A stretch of 64,000 nt of DNA from Agroathelia rolfsii (Eukaryota; Basidiomycota; Agaricomycetes; Amylocorticiales; Amylocorticiaceae): contig JABRWF010000001.1 of the NCBI GenBank assembly GCA_018343915.1, positions 1,488,001 through 1,552,000 of the forward strand. The letters are read 5' to 3'. The notes below the pieces were generated by a model. The model had not been told where the DNA came from. It did not search any database and saw only the letters and a program-made list of their open reading frames with translations. Position 1 is the stretch's first letter. Each line of letters begins with the position of its first letter. Below, piece after piece: positions 11,767 through 22,084 of this stretch. The translations under genes and the position numbers were made by a program.

Positions 11767-13241
11767 CTAATACAGTCCGGCCTTGCCGTAAACCTTCTCC
11801 CAGCTTGGGCGTTTCGAGAATACGTCCCAGAAAACTGCAAGTCTTGCTTGGCGTACTTTCAGCGGTGCTGATACACCACCGGGCTCTGTCGCTGTGGGAG
11901 TCACTTGGTCTGAGCTAAAACCACTGGGTCGCGCGGTCTCGAAATCCTCGGGTAACTGGAAGTCGTCACCAATGAGCTGCTGGATCTTCTCTACGACTCG
12001 AGTACCATTATCTTGATGCTGTGCTCCAGCGAGGAAGGCAATCCGTGCTAACCAAGCAGCAAGATGTAGGTCCGCAAGCGAAGGCTGATCACCTACAATC
12101 ACGACCACAACAAATTTTGTTACAAAGGGGTTCTGCAGGAGAGAATGGAAATCGCAATTTACCCAAGACATAGGGACCGACAATATGCTTGCTGATGTGA
12201 ATCAACCCTTCCTTCAAATTCACTTTCCAAGCGTGACGTGCGGCCTCGAAATATTCTTCTCGCTTCCTTTTAGCCTCGGGATCCAGTTGCGCAGAATCCT
12301 TATCAGAATCAGCGAAAACTTCGAGGAGCACAAGGTTCGCCTTGTGCTTGCTCTCCCAGAACGATTTTACCTTTCCAGAGACGTATGTGTACTCCCCAGA
12401 TTGACTCTCCTGCAGGAATTTCGTGAGCGCCTCGTCCCTTCCCTTCAAAAAAGGTAGCATGAACTGGGAAAGCTTCTTCAGTGAGGTGTCATCGTGTGCG
12501 TTGCAGAAGAAGAGATTGTTGGGATCAAGATTCTCCTCGTGCAATTTGGATATGAGACTGGATGATTTAGATAAGAATTCGATAGTGGCTGGCGCGAGGG
12601 TTGGAGCAGGAAGACTAGAGGTAGAATGGGTTTTTGATTGGGCGGAGCGAGATTTATCAAGAAAGGCCAAAATAGACTAAGGATTTCGATTTCAATCAAG
12701 CATGAGCATTTTCAAGTTGCAGAGCCTACAGTGGTATCTGTGAGTGCTTTGTATCGATTCTCCATATCGGAAGAGAGAGAATCTTCGAATGGAACGACGA
12801 GTGTAGGCACGGTAGCTATAATAAATCATTATCATGGCGTGTCAATTAGTGATCCTGGGTAAATATATCTTTTACCTTTTGGATTAAGTCTCAAGAAGGA
12901 AGGTGCAAAGTTCTCTCCTTTGGCTGCGTGCGACCAATCATTAATCATTAGCCAGATCCCCGTATGCATTCAGGGTGAAAGCAACATTGTACACACCAAT
13001 ATCAACTTCCCTCAGCTCAAGCTCATCATCACCATAACCTTTTTCAGCTCTGGATCTCCTGGATCAGCCTTTTATCTGCGAGTGAAGGAATCTTTCGAGC
13101 ATACAAAGTCAAAAATGCTACATCGACAATCTAAGCGAATTTGTTTTGACCAAGAGAATAAGCGGTAACAGTACCAGAAGCAGACCAAACTGAAGTCGGG
13201 GAGTAATACAGCACTGCTTTAGGCACATTTGTGTTGCTCAT
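11767..13241 (-). CDS. Glutathione S-transferase-like protein
   Basis: Predicted soluble protein with a GST N-terminal thioredoxin fold and a helical C-terminal half. Exons in transcript order: 13241-13175, 13117-13105, 13049-12997, 12923-12876, 12815-12730, 12676-12163, 12092-11767, giving 368 aa. The spliced N-terminus reads VLYYSPTSVWSA, then AFLTLAEKGYGDDELELREV, GENFAPSFLRLNP, and VPTLVVPFED with the cis-Pro of the glutathione site, then RYKALTDT and ILAFLDKSRS. Exon 2 is a 13-nt microexon that restores the helix AFLTLAEKGY. The C-terminal half holds DQPSLADLHLAAWLARIAFL, the usual GST helix with the capping Asp. It is longer than a typical 220-aa GST because of a charged middle region (about 110-260). 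The substrate is unknown. It converges on SGT1 with 199 bp between stops. Confidence 0.82.
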
Positions 13242-13578
13242 GCTTGACTTGAACGAAAGATCTGGGGAAAGTGGCGCTGGATAACGACAGACCCAAACTT
13301 AAACGGGAAGTGACATCATAGGTAAAACTGATCCTACATCGATCGTGGGTAACATCCAGTTTTTGTTTCTACATTTGACCTGATGGTTAAATTGACCAGA
13401 CCAAATTACTGCGATGAATATGAATTACATATATACCTATGCTATACTCGATTCCTCCCGATGATTTACTAGTACTGATCATTTGGAGAGTGTTCATGTT
13501 ATTTTTCGAAGATACAAGAAGTCCGTGTCATATTTTTTGGCAAGCTGCATTTGTTGTAGTATTGTACTAGTACATACA

Positions 13579-13788
13579 TCACGAGAAATCCCATCCACCC
13601 ATTTCCATCAAATAATCAGATACCGTAATCACCGTTTTCCTCAAAACCGAGTCTCCCAACAATGGGCCTACATGTTGTTCTAGAATAGAGCACCATTCCT
13701 GCTCGTGATCTGTGATCCTGAGTAGTTGGAGCAGAGTTCCCAGTACAAAGCCACATTCCATTCGTTGTTTCAGATGATCGTGATCCAT
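13579..13788 (-). pseudogene. C-terminal relic of an F-box/LRR-like gene
   Basis: About 45 codons read HLKQRMECGFVLGTLLQLLR then ITDHEQEWCSILEQHV, close to the C-termini of the F-box paralogs (LAHCLKQRMECGF at 10074 and LAYCLKQRMDHGF at 15106). Nothing upstream of it resembles the rest of the gene, so it is an orphan fragment. Confidence 0.6.
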
Positions 13789-14234
13789 CTTCGTATGATC
13801 TTACAGCATCCTTACACCGCAGTTTGTTTTCAGTACATGATGCGGTATATAGATGTAAAAAAGAGGAAAACACAACTCACATGGTCACACCTAATCCACG
13901 ACATAGCTCGTCAGGCTATATCATGTTCCGTTCCATTTTCATGATAAAAAACTGATGCCAGTGGTAATAGCAGAAACATGAATGCCATTGGACATACTGC
14001 CTGTTTTTATATCACGACTTTATCTGGGCTATAAGGTATATGTGATTGGGGCCCAAGGATCGGACAATGCGGACAAGGTTCCACTACTAATAGTATTGAA
14101 TAGTGGCCTCAGGCCGGGGTGTCTAAGTGTGCTTCAAGGGAGGACCCCTAGTCATTGTGAATGAAGTACTAGAGAAAATCAAAAAGATAACTGAGGCGTT
14201 ATTTGTGCAAATTCGAGTTCTATGAACTGGTAGT

Positions 14235-14668
14235 CACATGAGAGATTTTTTTTTTAAATACGTTTACATACCGCATCATGTACTGTAGATAAACTATGAT
14301 GTGAGGAGCTGTGATGACTGTTTGGAAGGTAAGGGAGCTGTAATGTGTAGTAACATAAGGGGAAGTTAGGAGGTTTGAAACTGTATACGAAATGACCAGC
14401 CTGTTATGTTAATGAGTATCAATGGAGAGGGGGGGCACATGACAGATTTTTTTGTTTTTTGTTTTTTGTTTTTTGTTTTTTGTTTTTTTAAATACGTCTA
14501 TATACCGCATCATGTACTATAGACAAACTACGGTGTGAGGAGCTGTGGTGACTGTTTGGAAGGTAAGGGAAGTGTGGTGTGTAGTAGCATAAGGGGAAGT
14601 CAAGAGGTTTGAAGCTGTATACTAAATGACCAGTCTGTTATGTTAATGAGTATCAATGGAAAGAGGGG
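14235..14668. repeat. Diverged tandem direct repeat, two ~200-bp units
   Basis: Unit 1 (about 14235-14434) and unit 2 (about 14435-14668) share CACATGA-AGA-TTTT, then AAATACGT, CATACCGCATCATGTACT, GTGAGGAGCTGTG, GACTGTTTGGAAGGTAAGGG, GGGGAAGT and TTATGTTAATGAGTATCAAT. Differences are mostly C/T or A/G. Unit 2 has an expanded GTTTTTT microsatellite (about 14446-14490) where unit 1 has a plain T run. No coding potential is seen. Confidence 0.85.
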
Positions 14669-15105
14669 AGTTTATGTAGCCGGAAAGGTAAAACATGATT
14701 TTTGGTTATATGGAATAAAGGAATTATATGCATGATGGTTGGGTAGGTAAGGGTTGTATAGGACTTGGGGGTGTAGCAATGGCATTGGTGCCTGACACGA
14801 ATTTTATGAGCGCTTCGAGGCCTTTGCGAGTGCCTAGGATGAGTGGGATAGAGAAGCCTGGAGGCCCTAGCTATATGGTGTCGATGACTGTCATAGAGAG
14901 GGCAGTCGGCAATGGACACATGACAGATTCACGTCCGAGTCATTTCATTGCGTAATAATACCACAGGCGTGAACGCGTACTTGCGTATCTTCCGTCCTTG
15001 TTGCGTACTACATCTTAGCACCAGACACGGGATGATTGGGGAGGGATTTCGGGACAGTTAAATTGGCGCTTAACTAGATAGTAATAATTACACTTGCTAC
15101 CACCA

Positions 15106-16938
15106 CTACCAGTCAAATGTATCATCTTCGAACCTCAGGTCCTTTACGTATTTACCAAGATGAACACCGGACTCTATTTGAGTGTCAGGGATCCCCAAAA
15201 GGCGAAGAGCATTTTGCATGAAACCGTGATCCATCCGTTGTTTCAAACAATACGCCAGATGATCGAGAGACCCATAGTTGTACGGAGCTCCGTCCGTATG
15301 CCATCGATATGAAGAGAAAGCAAACGTGGCATCTACAAACGTCAACTTGGACAAGGCAGGAAGGAAGATGATCGGTTTCTGAGTGCTCGCAGTCACCTCG
15401 AGGGAGTCTCCATTATCCGCTTCAAGCTTTTGCTCGGTGCCCATGTCGACTACCGTACTGAATCGATTCCTAAGAAATCCGTCCGCACCACCGATATGCT
15501 CAGGAGTCAGAGCAGATATTAAACCACCCGGATTTTCTAAACCTTCCGTGTGTAGAGCCTTCAAGACAGGTGCCAAGCCCAGTACATCTCTCCACCATTG
15601 CTTCGAGAGGGGCTGACGGATATCGCATTGGAATCGAGTGAGTGAATTGAAATTGAATTCGTTTACGGACGACAGAATATCCTTGGGAAGATCGAAGCTT
15701 TGATAGTGGTCCCAGGTGCTGACAAATAAGAACTTCTGGTCGTGGGAAATGTTGTATGCACAGACAGAGAGTATCCTCGCTTCTTGATATTCCAATTCAG
15801 AGAAGTCGATATCGGACAAGGGCTGATAATTGAGGGCCCGTGCAAAGGCCCGTAAAACGCTGACCATCTTCAGCTCATCATTGGTGGATATTTTGATGTT
15901 TAAGCTCTCCAGTTTCGGCAAAACGGTGGGACGGACTAGCGTCTCTGCAAGCGCCGTTCCGTCAGTTGCCAGCACAAGGGTTGAAAGTTCGGGAAGATAT
16001 ATATCTGCTGTTATAGTGCCCTGCGGCTGGGAGTCATCATCCGTGTCACCTTGAATAACATGGCGGAGTTCGAGAATCTGGAGACCAGGTGAAAGTTTCA
16101 ATACATCCAAAATTTGCTTGACCGTCGGACGGAAACTGATAGGCAACTTTCCATCGAGTTGAAGTGTCGTGAGATTGCGCATCTCGACACAGTCCCAGCG
16201 GAATCCAGCTGACGAGAGCCGTAAGCTGCGCACATTTTTCAGGATTGCGGGTCGAGGGATTTCAATGCATGAGTTTTCGCCGATATGGTAAGCAGATGTG
16301 CGCAAGTCAAGAACTCTGAGATAGGGTAGATCTCTGTCAAGAATTATTCTGATGACGGACTCATCACTCTGGAGAGCTTTGATGTAAAGCTCTTGGACTC
16401 TTCGCATGTGTGGCAGGATCAACGAACACAGTTGGGGTGATGACTGCATAGCAGTGGTGGTGTCCGGATCAAGAATTATGGGTAAGTCGGCCGACCTCTC
16501 TAGAAACGTTCGTATGCCGTCGACATTCTTTGGAAGTCCTCCGACCCAAAGAGATGGGTTGGAGAGCGCAATAGAACGCCAATATTTGCAGACATGGGAT
16601 GTACATTTGATCCAGGAAAGCAGGCCTGGGGACAAGGAAGGCTTTGCACCAGAAAGATAGAGTGATTTTGTGTTTGCCATACAGAATATAGTGGAAAGAA
16701 TCTCGGGAGGGAGTTTGGAGTTGATGAGTGTTTTGGAGTTTCGAAGCGTCCGAAGTTTATTGACCTCATTAAGTAGGACTTCGAGACGGCGATCTATCGT
16801 ATCTCGCTCACTCTTGAGTGCCTGGCTGACCATACTTGGGAGCTCCGTCGGCTCGAACATCCCACCAGCAAGCTCCGAATATCCTGGCATTATATAAAAG
16901 TTTGTCGTGTGCCTGGATTTTCGATGAGATGAGCTCAT
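15106..16938 (-). CDS. F-box/LRR-like protein (intact)
   Basis: Single-exon frame of 610 codons, predicted SCF ubiquitin-ligase substrate receptor. Residues about 37-66 are a likely coiled coil (ALKSERDTIDRRLEVLLNEV). Residues about 71-120 are the F-box: LINSKLPPEILSTIF, then CTSHVCKYWRSIALSNPSLW, the pattern that in this family contacts Skp1. The rest contains irregular leucine-rich strands (LRVLDLRTS, VRSLRLSSAGF, LTTLQLDGKLP, LQILELRHV, LSTLVLATDGT). The family-specific ending has QWWRDVLG, GLISALTP, LPALSKLTFVDATF and LDHLAYCLKQRM. An internal ATG at 16890 (MPGYSELAGG) aligns better with paralog starts and may be the true start. The target protein is unknown. Confidence 0.82.
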   Translation of the reverse strand: MSSSHRKSRHTTNFYIMPGYSELAGGMFEPTELPSMVSQALKSERDTIDRRLEVLLNEVNKLRTLRNSKTLINSKLPPEILSTIFCMANTKSLYLSGAKPSLSPGLLSWIKCTSHVCKYWRSIALSNPSLWVGGLPKNVDGIRTFLERSADLPIILDPDTTTAMQSSPQLCSLILPHMRRVQELYIKALQSDESVIRIILDRDLPYLRVLDLRTSAYHIGENSCIEIPRPAILKNVRSLRLSSAGFRWDCVEMRNLTTLQLDGKLPISFRPTVKQILDVLKLSPGLQILELRHVIQGDTDDDSQPQGTITADIYLPELSTLVLATDGTALAETLVRPTVLPKLESLNIKISTNDELKMVSVLRAFARALNYQPLSDIDFSELEYQEARILSVCAYNISHDQKFLFVSTWDHYQSFDLPKDILSSVNEFNFNSLTRFQCDIRQPLSKQWWRDVLGLAPVLKALHTEGLENPGGLISALTPEHIGGADGFLRNRFSTVVDMGTEQKLEADNGDSLEVTASTQKPIIFLPALSKLTFVDATFAFSSYRWHTDGAPYNYGSLDHLAYCLKQRMDHGFMQNALRLLGIPDTQIESGVHLGKYVKDLRFEDDTFDW

Positions 16939-17454
16939 GTGTGTATTGGACTCATGAAAGTTGAAAGAGCATACAAGAAGCTTACCAAAAATCGCAATTG
17001 ATAGCTAATACCTGCTGCCAGTCTTTTAGAGGATCGTGTGTTATAGGATGCTGCAGTCAATAACCAGGTACCAATTATTCAAATGTTCCAGATGATCAAT
17101 GATGTGGTAAGCTGACAAGCAATGGCATGTAAGCCTGAGCATACGTAAGCACGAGTTTTCGGACATGTTCGGGTTGTTTTCTGGTCAGCGAGCAAGCAAC
17201 TCAACAAGTTATCAATGCTCCGATCTCACACGTGAGGATTTGCTGTATCTTTTTACACTGCCATTCGCTATTGTAAGATTTAGGCTTGGTTATCGGTACA
17301 TATAATCATCTTGGTCACTGTTAGATCGATTAAAGCTAATACCATATGTAAAGTATCACAGTATTGTGAGGTGAGAATGGAAAATGAAAACGAGATACTA
17401 GCATAACTGCGTTGAGAGCATCCAAGGAAATCGAAATCACTACCTTGCATAGGT
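16939..17454. other. Spacer within the F-box cluster
   Basis: No gene is seen. It should include the promoter of the F-box gene to its left, which is transcribed leftward from about 16938. Confidence 0.45.
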
Positions 17455-19104
17455 TCAAGGTCCTTGTTCGTAATTCGAAGCATCCGAATCATACAAAGCA
17501 TCATCAACACCCTTGTTACCCAGGTAGAATACCGTGTCTATATATCGAGGAAGCAGAGTACTGAACTCCCGGTGATCCTGTTTTGTTCCCGGAAGTTGAA
17601 GCATATTCAATCGATGTTTGTGTTCCTTTCAAAGACGGAGACAATCGATCAGATGTATGAGAGATCCTTCTTCATAGGAAGTGTTGCTAGTCAAAGTTGA
17701 TCGACCACGGGAGGGCGAACGCGCAAAGATGATATTCGCGAAACTTACCAGGTTTAGGGAAGGAAGGAAAACAGACGGCTCCGAGTCCGGTTCGTGGTTG
17801 TCTGTGCTATCGGGAGTGAGGGCACGCATCAAGGCGCCCGGGTTTTGAAGTCGCTCCGTATATAATCCCCCCAAATTAGAAGCGCGATCCAGCATAGTTC
17901 TCCACCATTCCTTTAAGAGGTCCCGACGAATGACACAAATGAATCTCTCGAGATCCTCCAAGTTGAGTTCCTTCATACAGAGAAGGGCAGCTTGCGGGGG
18001 ATCAATGTTATGAATACTATTCCATGTGTTGACGAACTGGAAGGTTTCTTTGGCATCGGGTTCCGAGTCCCAGGTATATGAGAAGGTAAATCTCGAGTGA
18101 AAGCCTGACGTTAGACCGACCACATCCTCACGAATGTCAGCGATGAATGGGGTGATATGATTTACAAGCCGTGCAGCAGCCACGATAAGATTGGTCATGG
18201 TTTGTTCATCGTCTATGGAAACCTCGACAACGATGCGTTCCAATTTTTGTAGAGTGTTAGAGAGGATAAGAGCCTTAGCAAGTTGCGTGCCGTTGCCATA
18301 GATTTCAAGTGTGTTTAGCTTGGAAAGCGAGATGTTTGTGCCGGCAATGGCCTCATCATGAGTACCTTCGATGATAACATTGTCAAGAGCAAGGATCTGA
18401 AGTCCAGGTGAAAGCTTGAACACATTAAGGATTCATTGGACCGAAGTTCGGAGGTTTGGAGGAAACCGACCCGTGAGGGATAGCGCAGTCAGGTTACGCA
18501 GCTCGACTACATTCCAGTCAAATCCACAACGGTGTAACCGGAGATCGCGTATATACCGGAGGTTTTCGGGACGAGGGAAAAGGACGTGAGGGGCGCTGTC
18601 TGCTTGCGGCATGAGGAACCCGGACCTTTCCTCTAAAAACGTCAAATCTAGGACTCTCAAGTGAGGCATATCGGTGTCCAGACCCCTCAAGCATACAGCT
18701 ATGTCTTGAGGATTGCCTGAAACATCCATGCGTAATTCACCGACTCGTCCAAAGTTTGAAAAGATTAATGGCTGTAGTTCCTTGCGTGTGCTCCACATAA
18801 TATCGATATTGTTGTAATACAGAGAGATAGGGTGCCCATTCGATCTCTCAGGAAATACTCGCACACCATCCACGTTGCGTGGAAACACGCTTGTTCAAAA
18901 AGAGGGTTGCGAAAGCGTGATAGAGCGCCAATATCTGCAGACGTGCGTCGTGGATGGAAGCCAAATCGTCCAATACGAGCCAGGAGATTTGACAAACAGA
19001 AAGACATTGTAGAGGATTTCGGTAGAAAGCTTTGCGTTGATTAGCGCCTTCATATTGCGTTCTATCCGGATGTTGTCGCACGACGGCAATGCGACAGTGT
19101 TCAA
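17455..19104 (-). pseudogene. F-box/LRR-like gene interrupted by three in-frame TGA codons
   Basis: One minus-strand frame of 550 codons is open from 19104 to a final stop at 17455-17457 except for TGA at 18895-18897, 18433-18435 and 17629-17631. Before the first stop it encodes the F-box (ALINAKLSTEILYNVFLF and STTHVCRYWRSITLSQPSF). The first TGA replaces the Trp that paralogs have in PSLW. The middle part keeps LRVLDLTFLEE and LTALSLTGRFPPNLRTSVQ. The second TGA follows, then FKLSPGLQILALDNV up to EEGSLIHLIDCLRL. The third TGA sits where the paralog at 19565 has Arg encoded by CGA (LQLRKE). No frameshift occurs, so decay looks recent. Read-through cannot be excluded but nothing supports it. 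Confidence 0.85.
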
Positions 19105-19564
19105 AATGCTCTGACATAAATGGAAAGTTGCCTAGGAGTATTCAATGGGAAGTTTTTTATGTGATATGATTCGAGAGATGGGATCGATGAGGCCTATAAG
19201 GGTCAAAAGATCTTGGAAGCCTGACTCCAAAGGATGCGCTGCGCCGGCCGAAGTATGATGTCAAATTGTCAATTAATAAAGTACCTCACAATCGAAGTTA
19301 CATTATCAGCCTCAAATCACATCAAAACATGTTCAGACTGGGAGAATATAAAGCACAGGAACATCATCATGTAGGATTCTTGTATATGAAACCCTACTTT
19401 TATTACCACTACGGAGAGGACTTCATGTCGATGTTACATTACAAGTGTGCAAGAATAGGAGAAGTACAAGTACAAGAAATTCCTCTTGTCTGGTATTCAG
19501 CAGAATCATTCGAGTGACTGGGCTAGTCTCCATGTATAAATCAGTCATCTAAACACTCAACGAC
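19105..19564. other. Spacer within the F-box cluster
   Basis: No gene is supported. It contains the 3' flank of the intact F-box gene on its right and the 5' flank of the pseudogene on its left. Confidence 0.45.
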
Positions 19565-21373
19565 CTAATTTTCCCAGCAGTCCATGCAGACCAATGTGTG
19601 TACCAGCTTATCGAGCTGTGCACCTGATCTTTTGTGTTCTTGAGTTGTCACCGGAATCGCAAGCATGCTCTGCTCAAATCCAAGCTCCTTTCGGAGTTGG
19701 AGGCAATGTGCAAGATGCTTGAGTGATCCTTGCTTGTAAGACGCTCCATTGATCGGCTGAGCATGGTGATCGGAGGGGGCGAAAGTAGCATTCAAAAAAT
19801 CTATCCTGCTCAAAGAAGGAAGGATAACCGATAATTCCGATTGGTTGTTAGCAGTGCTGGCTCCCGGAGATTTCTTGCGCCGCTTCTCCGTCTTATTTAT
19901 GCTGCCATGAGCGGAGGCGATGTCCTTCTGCGGAGGATCGATAGGTTCGGTGACGTCGTCGGGAGTAAGCGCAGATATCAGATCTGCCGGACTGTCAAGG
20001 TTGTACGTGTATAGCACCTCTAAAACTGATGCGCGCTCAAGGACGCTTCTCCACCATTGTTTCGAAAGATGTTGGTAAGCACGACATTCGAGTTTCTTGA
20101 GAGTGCGTAAGCAAAATTCTTTCATACAAAGAAGAACAGCCAGGGAGAAATCGATATGATGGGCTTCATCCCATAGATTAGTAAACTTGAAGTGGCGACC
20201 GTCTTTGGCATTGTGAGTATACGTTAAAGCTCTGAGTTCCGTGGATGTGATAACTTCTTCTGAAGTTGTAATGTCAGAAACGGTATGATGATTCACGAGT
20301 CGTGCGGCGTTGCGTAGAATTCTGATCATCTTTGATTCCTCGTTGATGAATGAGAAAATATCTAGACTTTCTAGTTGTGGCAACACGGTAGGATCAACGA
20401 GAATCTCTGCGAGCTTTGTTTGACTTCTACCGATTGAGAGGGTAAGGAGCTTGAGTTTCGGCAAAGAAAACCCCGCCGATATGGCATCCTCGTATTGGTC
20501 ATCTTCCGATAGCGTATAGCTTAGCTCGAGGGTCTGAAGCTCAGGTGAGTCCTTCAACGTGGTGAGTATTTGCCTAAGCGATGGGGTTAGACCTCGAGGG
20601 ACATGGCCCTTGAGTCTTAGGGTAGTAAGATTCCGCAGTTGAACCTGATTCCAGTTAAAACCCCAAGAATGTAATATCAGCTCTCGTACACTCTCCAGAT
20701 TTGCAGGTCTAGGGATCGCGGCGTAAGTGACAAGTTCTTCTGCTCTGACCATGACTATGCTACCGATAGAGCCGAGTTTCATATGTAGGATCTTAAGACG
20801 CGGCATTTCAACGTCCAAAGCTTTCGAAATTTCGGTGACCTCTTCGGTGTATGGGGGTAAGTCTATGCGTAGCTCCTTGACCCGTCCCAAGCTTGAGATC
20901 ACCAATGATTTCAACATCGGAAGCCATGATCGAGTCCTGAGAGCTGCTGTGATAGGTTCGTCAAGAGAGATGGGAAGCTGTCCGGATCTCATCAGGAAGG
21001 CCTGCATCCCCTGAGGCTTGAGAGGCAGTCTGCTAGTCCAAAGGAAAGGGCAGGAAAGGGCAATAGAGCGCCAATGGCGGCAAACATGGGTTGTAGATTG
21101 AATCCAAGTGCTGTACGGTTTTGGCCTCATGAAGTTGGGATCGTTAAGGCATACAACCTTCGCGAATAGGAAGATCTCAGAGAGGACCTCGGCAGGGAGG
21201 TTTTGATTAATGAGTGCCTTTCCAACGTGACCCATTGGGGACTGGGTTTGGACTACTGGTGCGTCCTCCTCGCGGATAGTGCCAGTGGAGCGAGAATACA
21301 ACTCTTCATTCCTATGCTTACGAAATTTCTTGAGTGGATGAAGGTGCTCGTTTGGCGTGTTTGTTGGCGGCAT
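19565..21373 (-). CDS. F-box/LRR-like protein (intact)
   Basis: Single-exon frame of 602 codons. Residues 1-50 are hydrophilic and basic without the coiled coil of the 15106 paralog. The F-box lies at about 52-105: ALINQNLPAEVLSEIFLFAK and STTHVCRHWRSIALSCPFLW. The central part has LRR-like strands (LKILHMKLGS, VRELILHSWGFNWNQVQLRN, LTTLRLKGHVP, LQTLELSYTL, LKLLTLSIGRS). The C-terminal third keeps LSKQWWRSVLERASVL, LISALTPDD, a basic linker (KTEKRRKKS), LPSLSRIDFLNATFAPSDHH and LKHLAHCLQLRKELGF. Presumed SCF substrate receptor; the target is unknown. It sits between two decayed paralogs on the same strand. Confidence 0.82.
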   Translation of the reverse strand: MPPTNTPNEHLHPLKKFRKHRNEELYSRSTGTIREEDAPVVQTQSPMGHVGKALINQNLPAEVLSEIFLFAKVVCLNDPNFMRPKPYSTWIQSTTHVCRHWRSIALSCPFLWTSRLPLKPQGMQAFLMRSGQLPISLDEPITAALRTRSWLPMLKSLVISSLGRVKELRIDLPPYTEEVTEISKALDVEMPRLKILHMKLGSIGSIVMVRAEELVTYAAIPRPANLESVRELILHSWGFNWNQVQLRNLTTLRLKGHVPRGLTPSLRQILTTLKDSPELQTLELSYTLSEDDQYEDAISAGFSLPKLKLLTLSIGRSQTKLAEILVDPTVLPQLESLDIFSFINEESKMIRILRNAARLVNHHTVSDITTSEEVITSTELRALTYTHNAKDGRHFKFTNLWDEAHHIDFSLAVLLCMKEFCLRTLKKLECRAYQHLSKQWWRSVLERASVLEVLYTYNLDSPADLISALTPDDVTEPIDPPQKDIASAHGSINKTEKRRKKSPGASTANNQSELSVILPSLSRIDFLNATFAPSDHHAQPINGASYKQGSLKHLAHCLQLRKELGFEQSMLAIPVTTQEHKRSGAQLDKLVHTLVCMDCWEN

Positions 21374-22084
21374 GCGATATCCAACTTGAACGTGTAGTTT
21401 AGTTACCCTTTCGCTTCAAATGATGCAGCAATGACAGCAATACCCTGATACTAGTAGTAGAAACGACAAGTCCAAGCCAGGTGTGCAGACGTCGGGGATA
21501 AGCAAGTGCTTTCAGGCAATAAGCACGTCTAATTTCGAGGTTTCCCGAGAGCCCTGATGACCACAAGCCTGGATGGGAGGTTACGAGGAATTATTGGTTA
21601 CAACCAGAGTGGCTAGTAGTAATCCAAATCAGTCTATCACCATATGAACATGTCAACTATCGCTCCATCATTCATCACACACTATACAGCTCAGGGTAGT
21701 ATTTTGTTTTCGCAATAAGTCATGAATGCAACGTTGATACAGGAAATAGAAACTTGAAAATCATCCTTGACCTAAAGCAAACGCACACTCTGAAGTGGAA
21801 TAACAAGCGAACCAACTAACTTGAAATGAGAAAACAGAGCGTAAGAAAGCAACTAATATATACGATGAATGAACGGTTTTTAGCTTTATTAGCGAGATAT
21901 ACAAGACACAGAGATCATGACCAAGACGGACAATACATGATGCGCAAAATCAAGACTAAGCGGGAATAAAGAGCCCGAATATGTTTTTTTTTTAAAAAGA
22001 GCTCACCATCACTGGCAGAAAACCACATAGTATGCGTAAACTCGTATTCTGAATGCTCTTCGACGCCTTCGTCATCCATACATA
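21374..22084. other. Spacer within the F-box cluster
   Basis: No gene is seen. The part near 21374 should hold the promoter of the intact F-box gene. Confidence 0.45.

Larger units (their letters stand above)
13242..15105. other. Gene-poor spacer with relic and tandem repeat
   Basis: Apart from the F-box relic and the direct repeat listed separately, I see no gene. It is AT-rich, with several T runs. Reading frames here are short and lack recognisable domains. Confidence 0.5.

Noticed and set aside
18430..18440. Selenocysteine or programmed TGA read-through in the F-box gene
   Set aside because: Fungi of this group lack a known selenocysteine system, and the TGAs hit ordinary Trp/Arg positions, so pseudogene decay is simpler.
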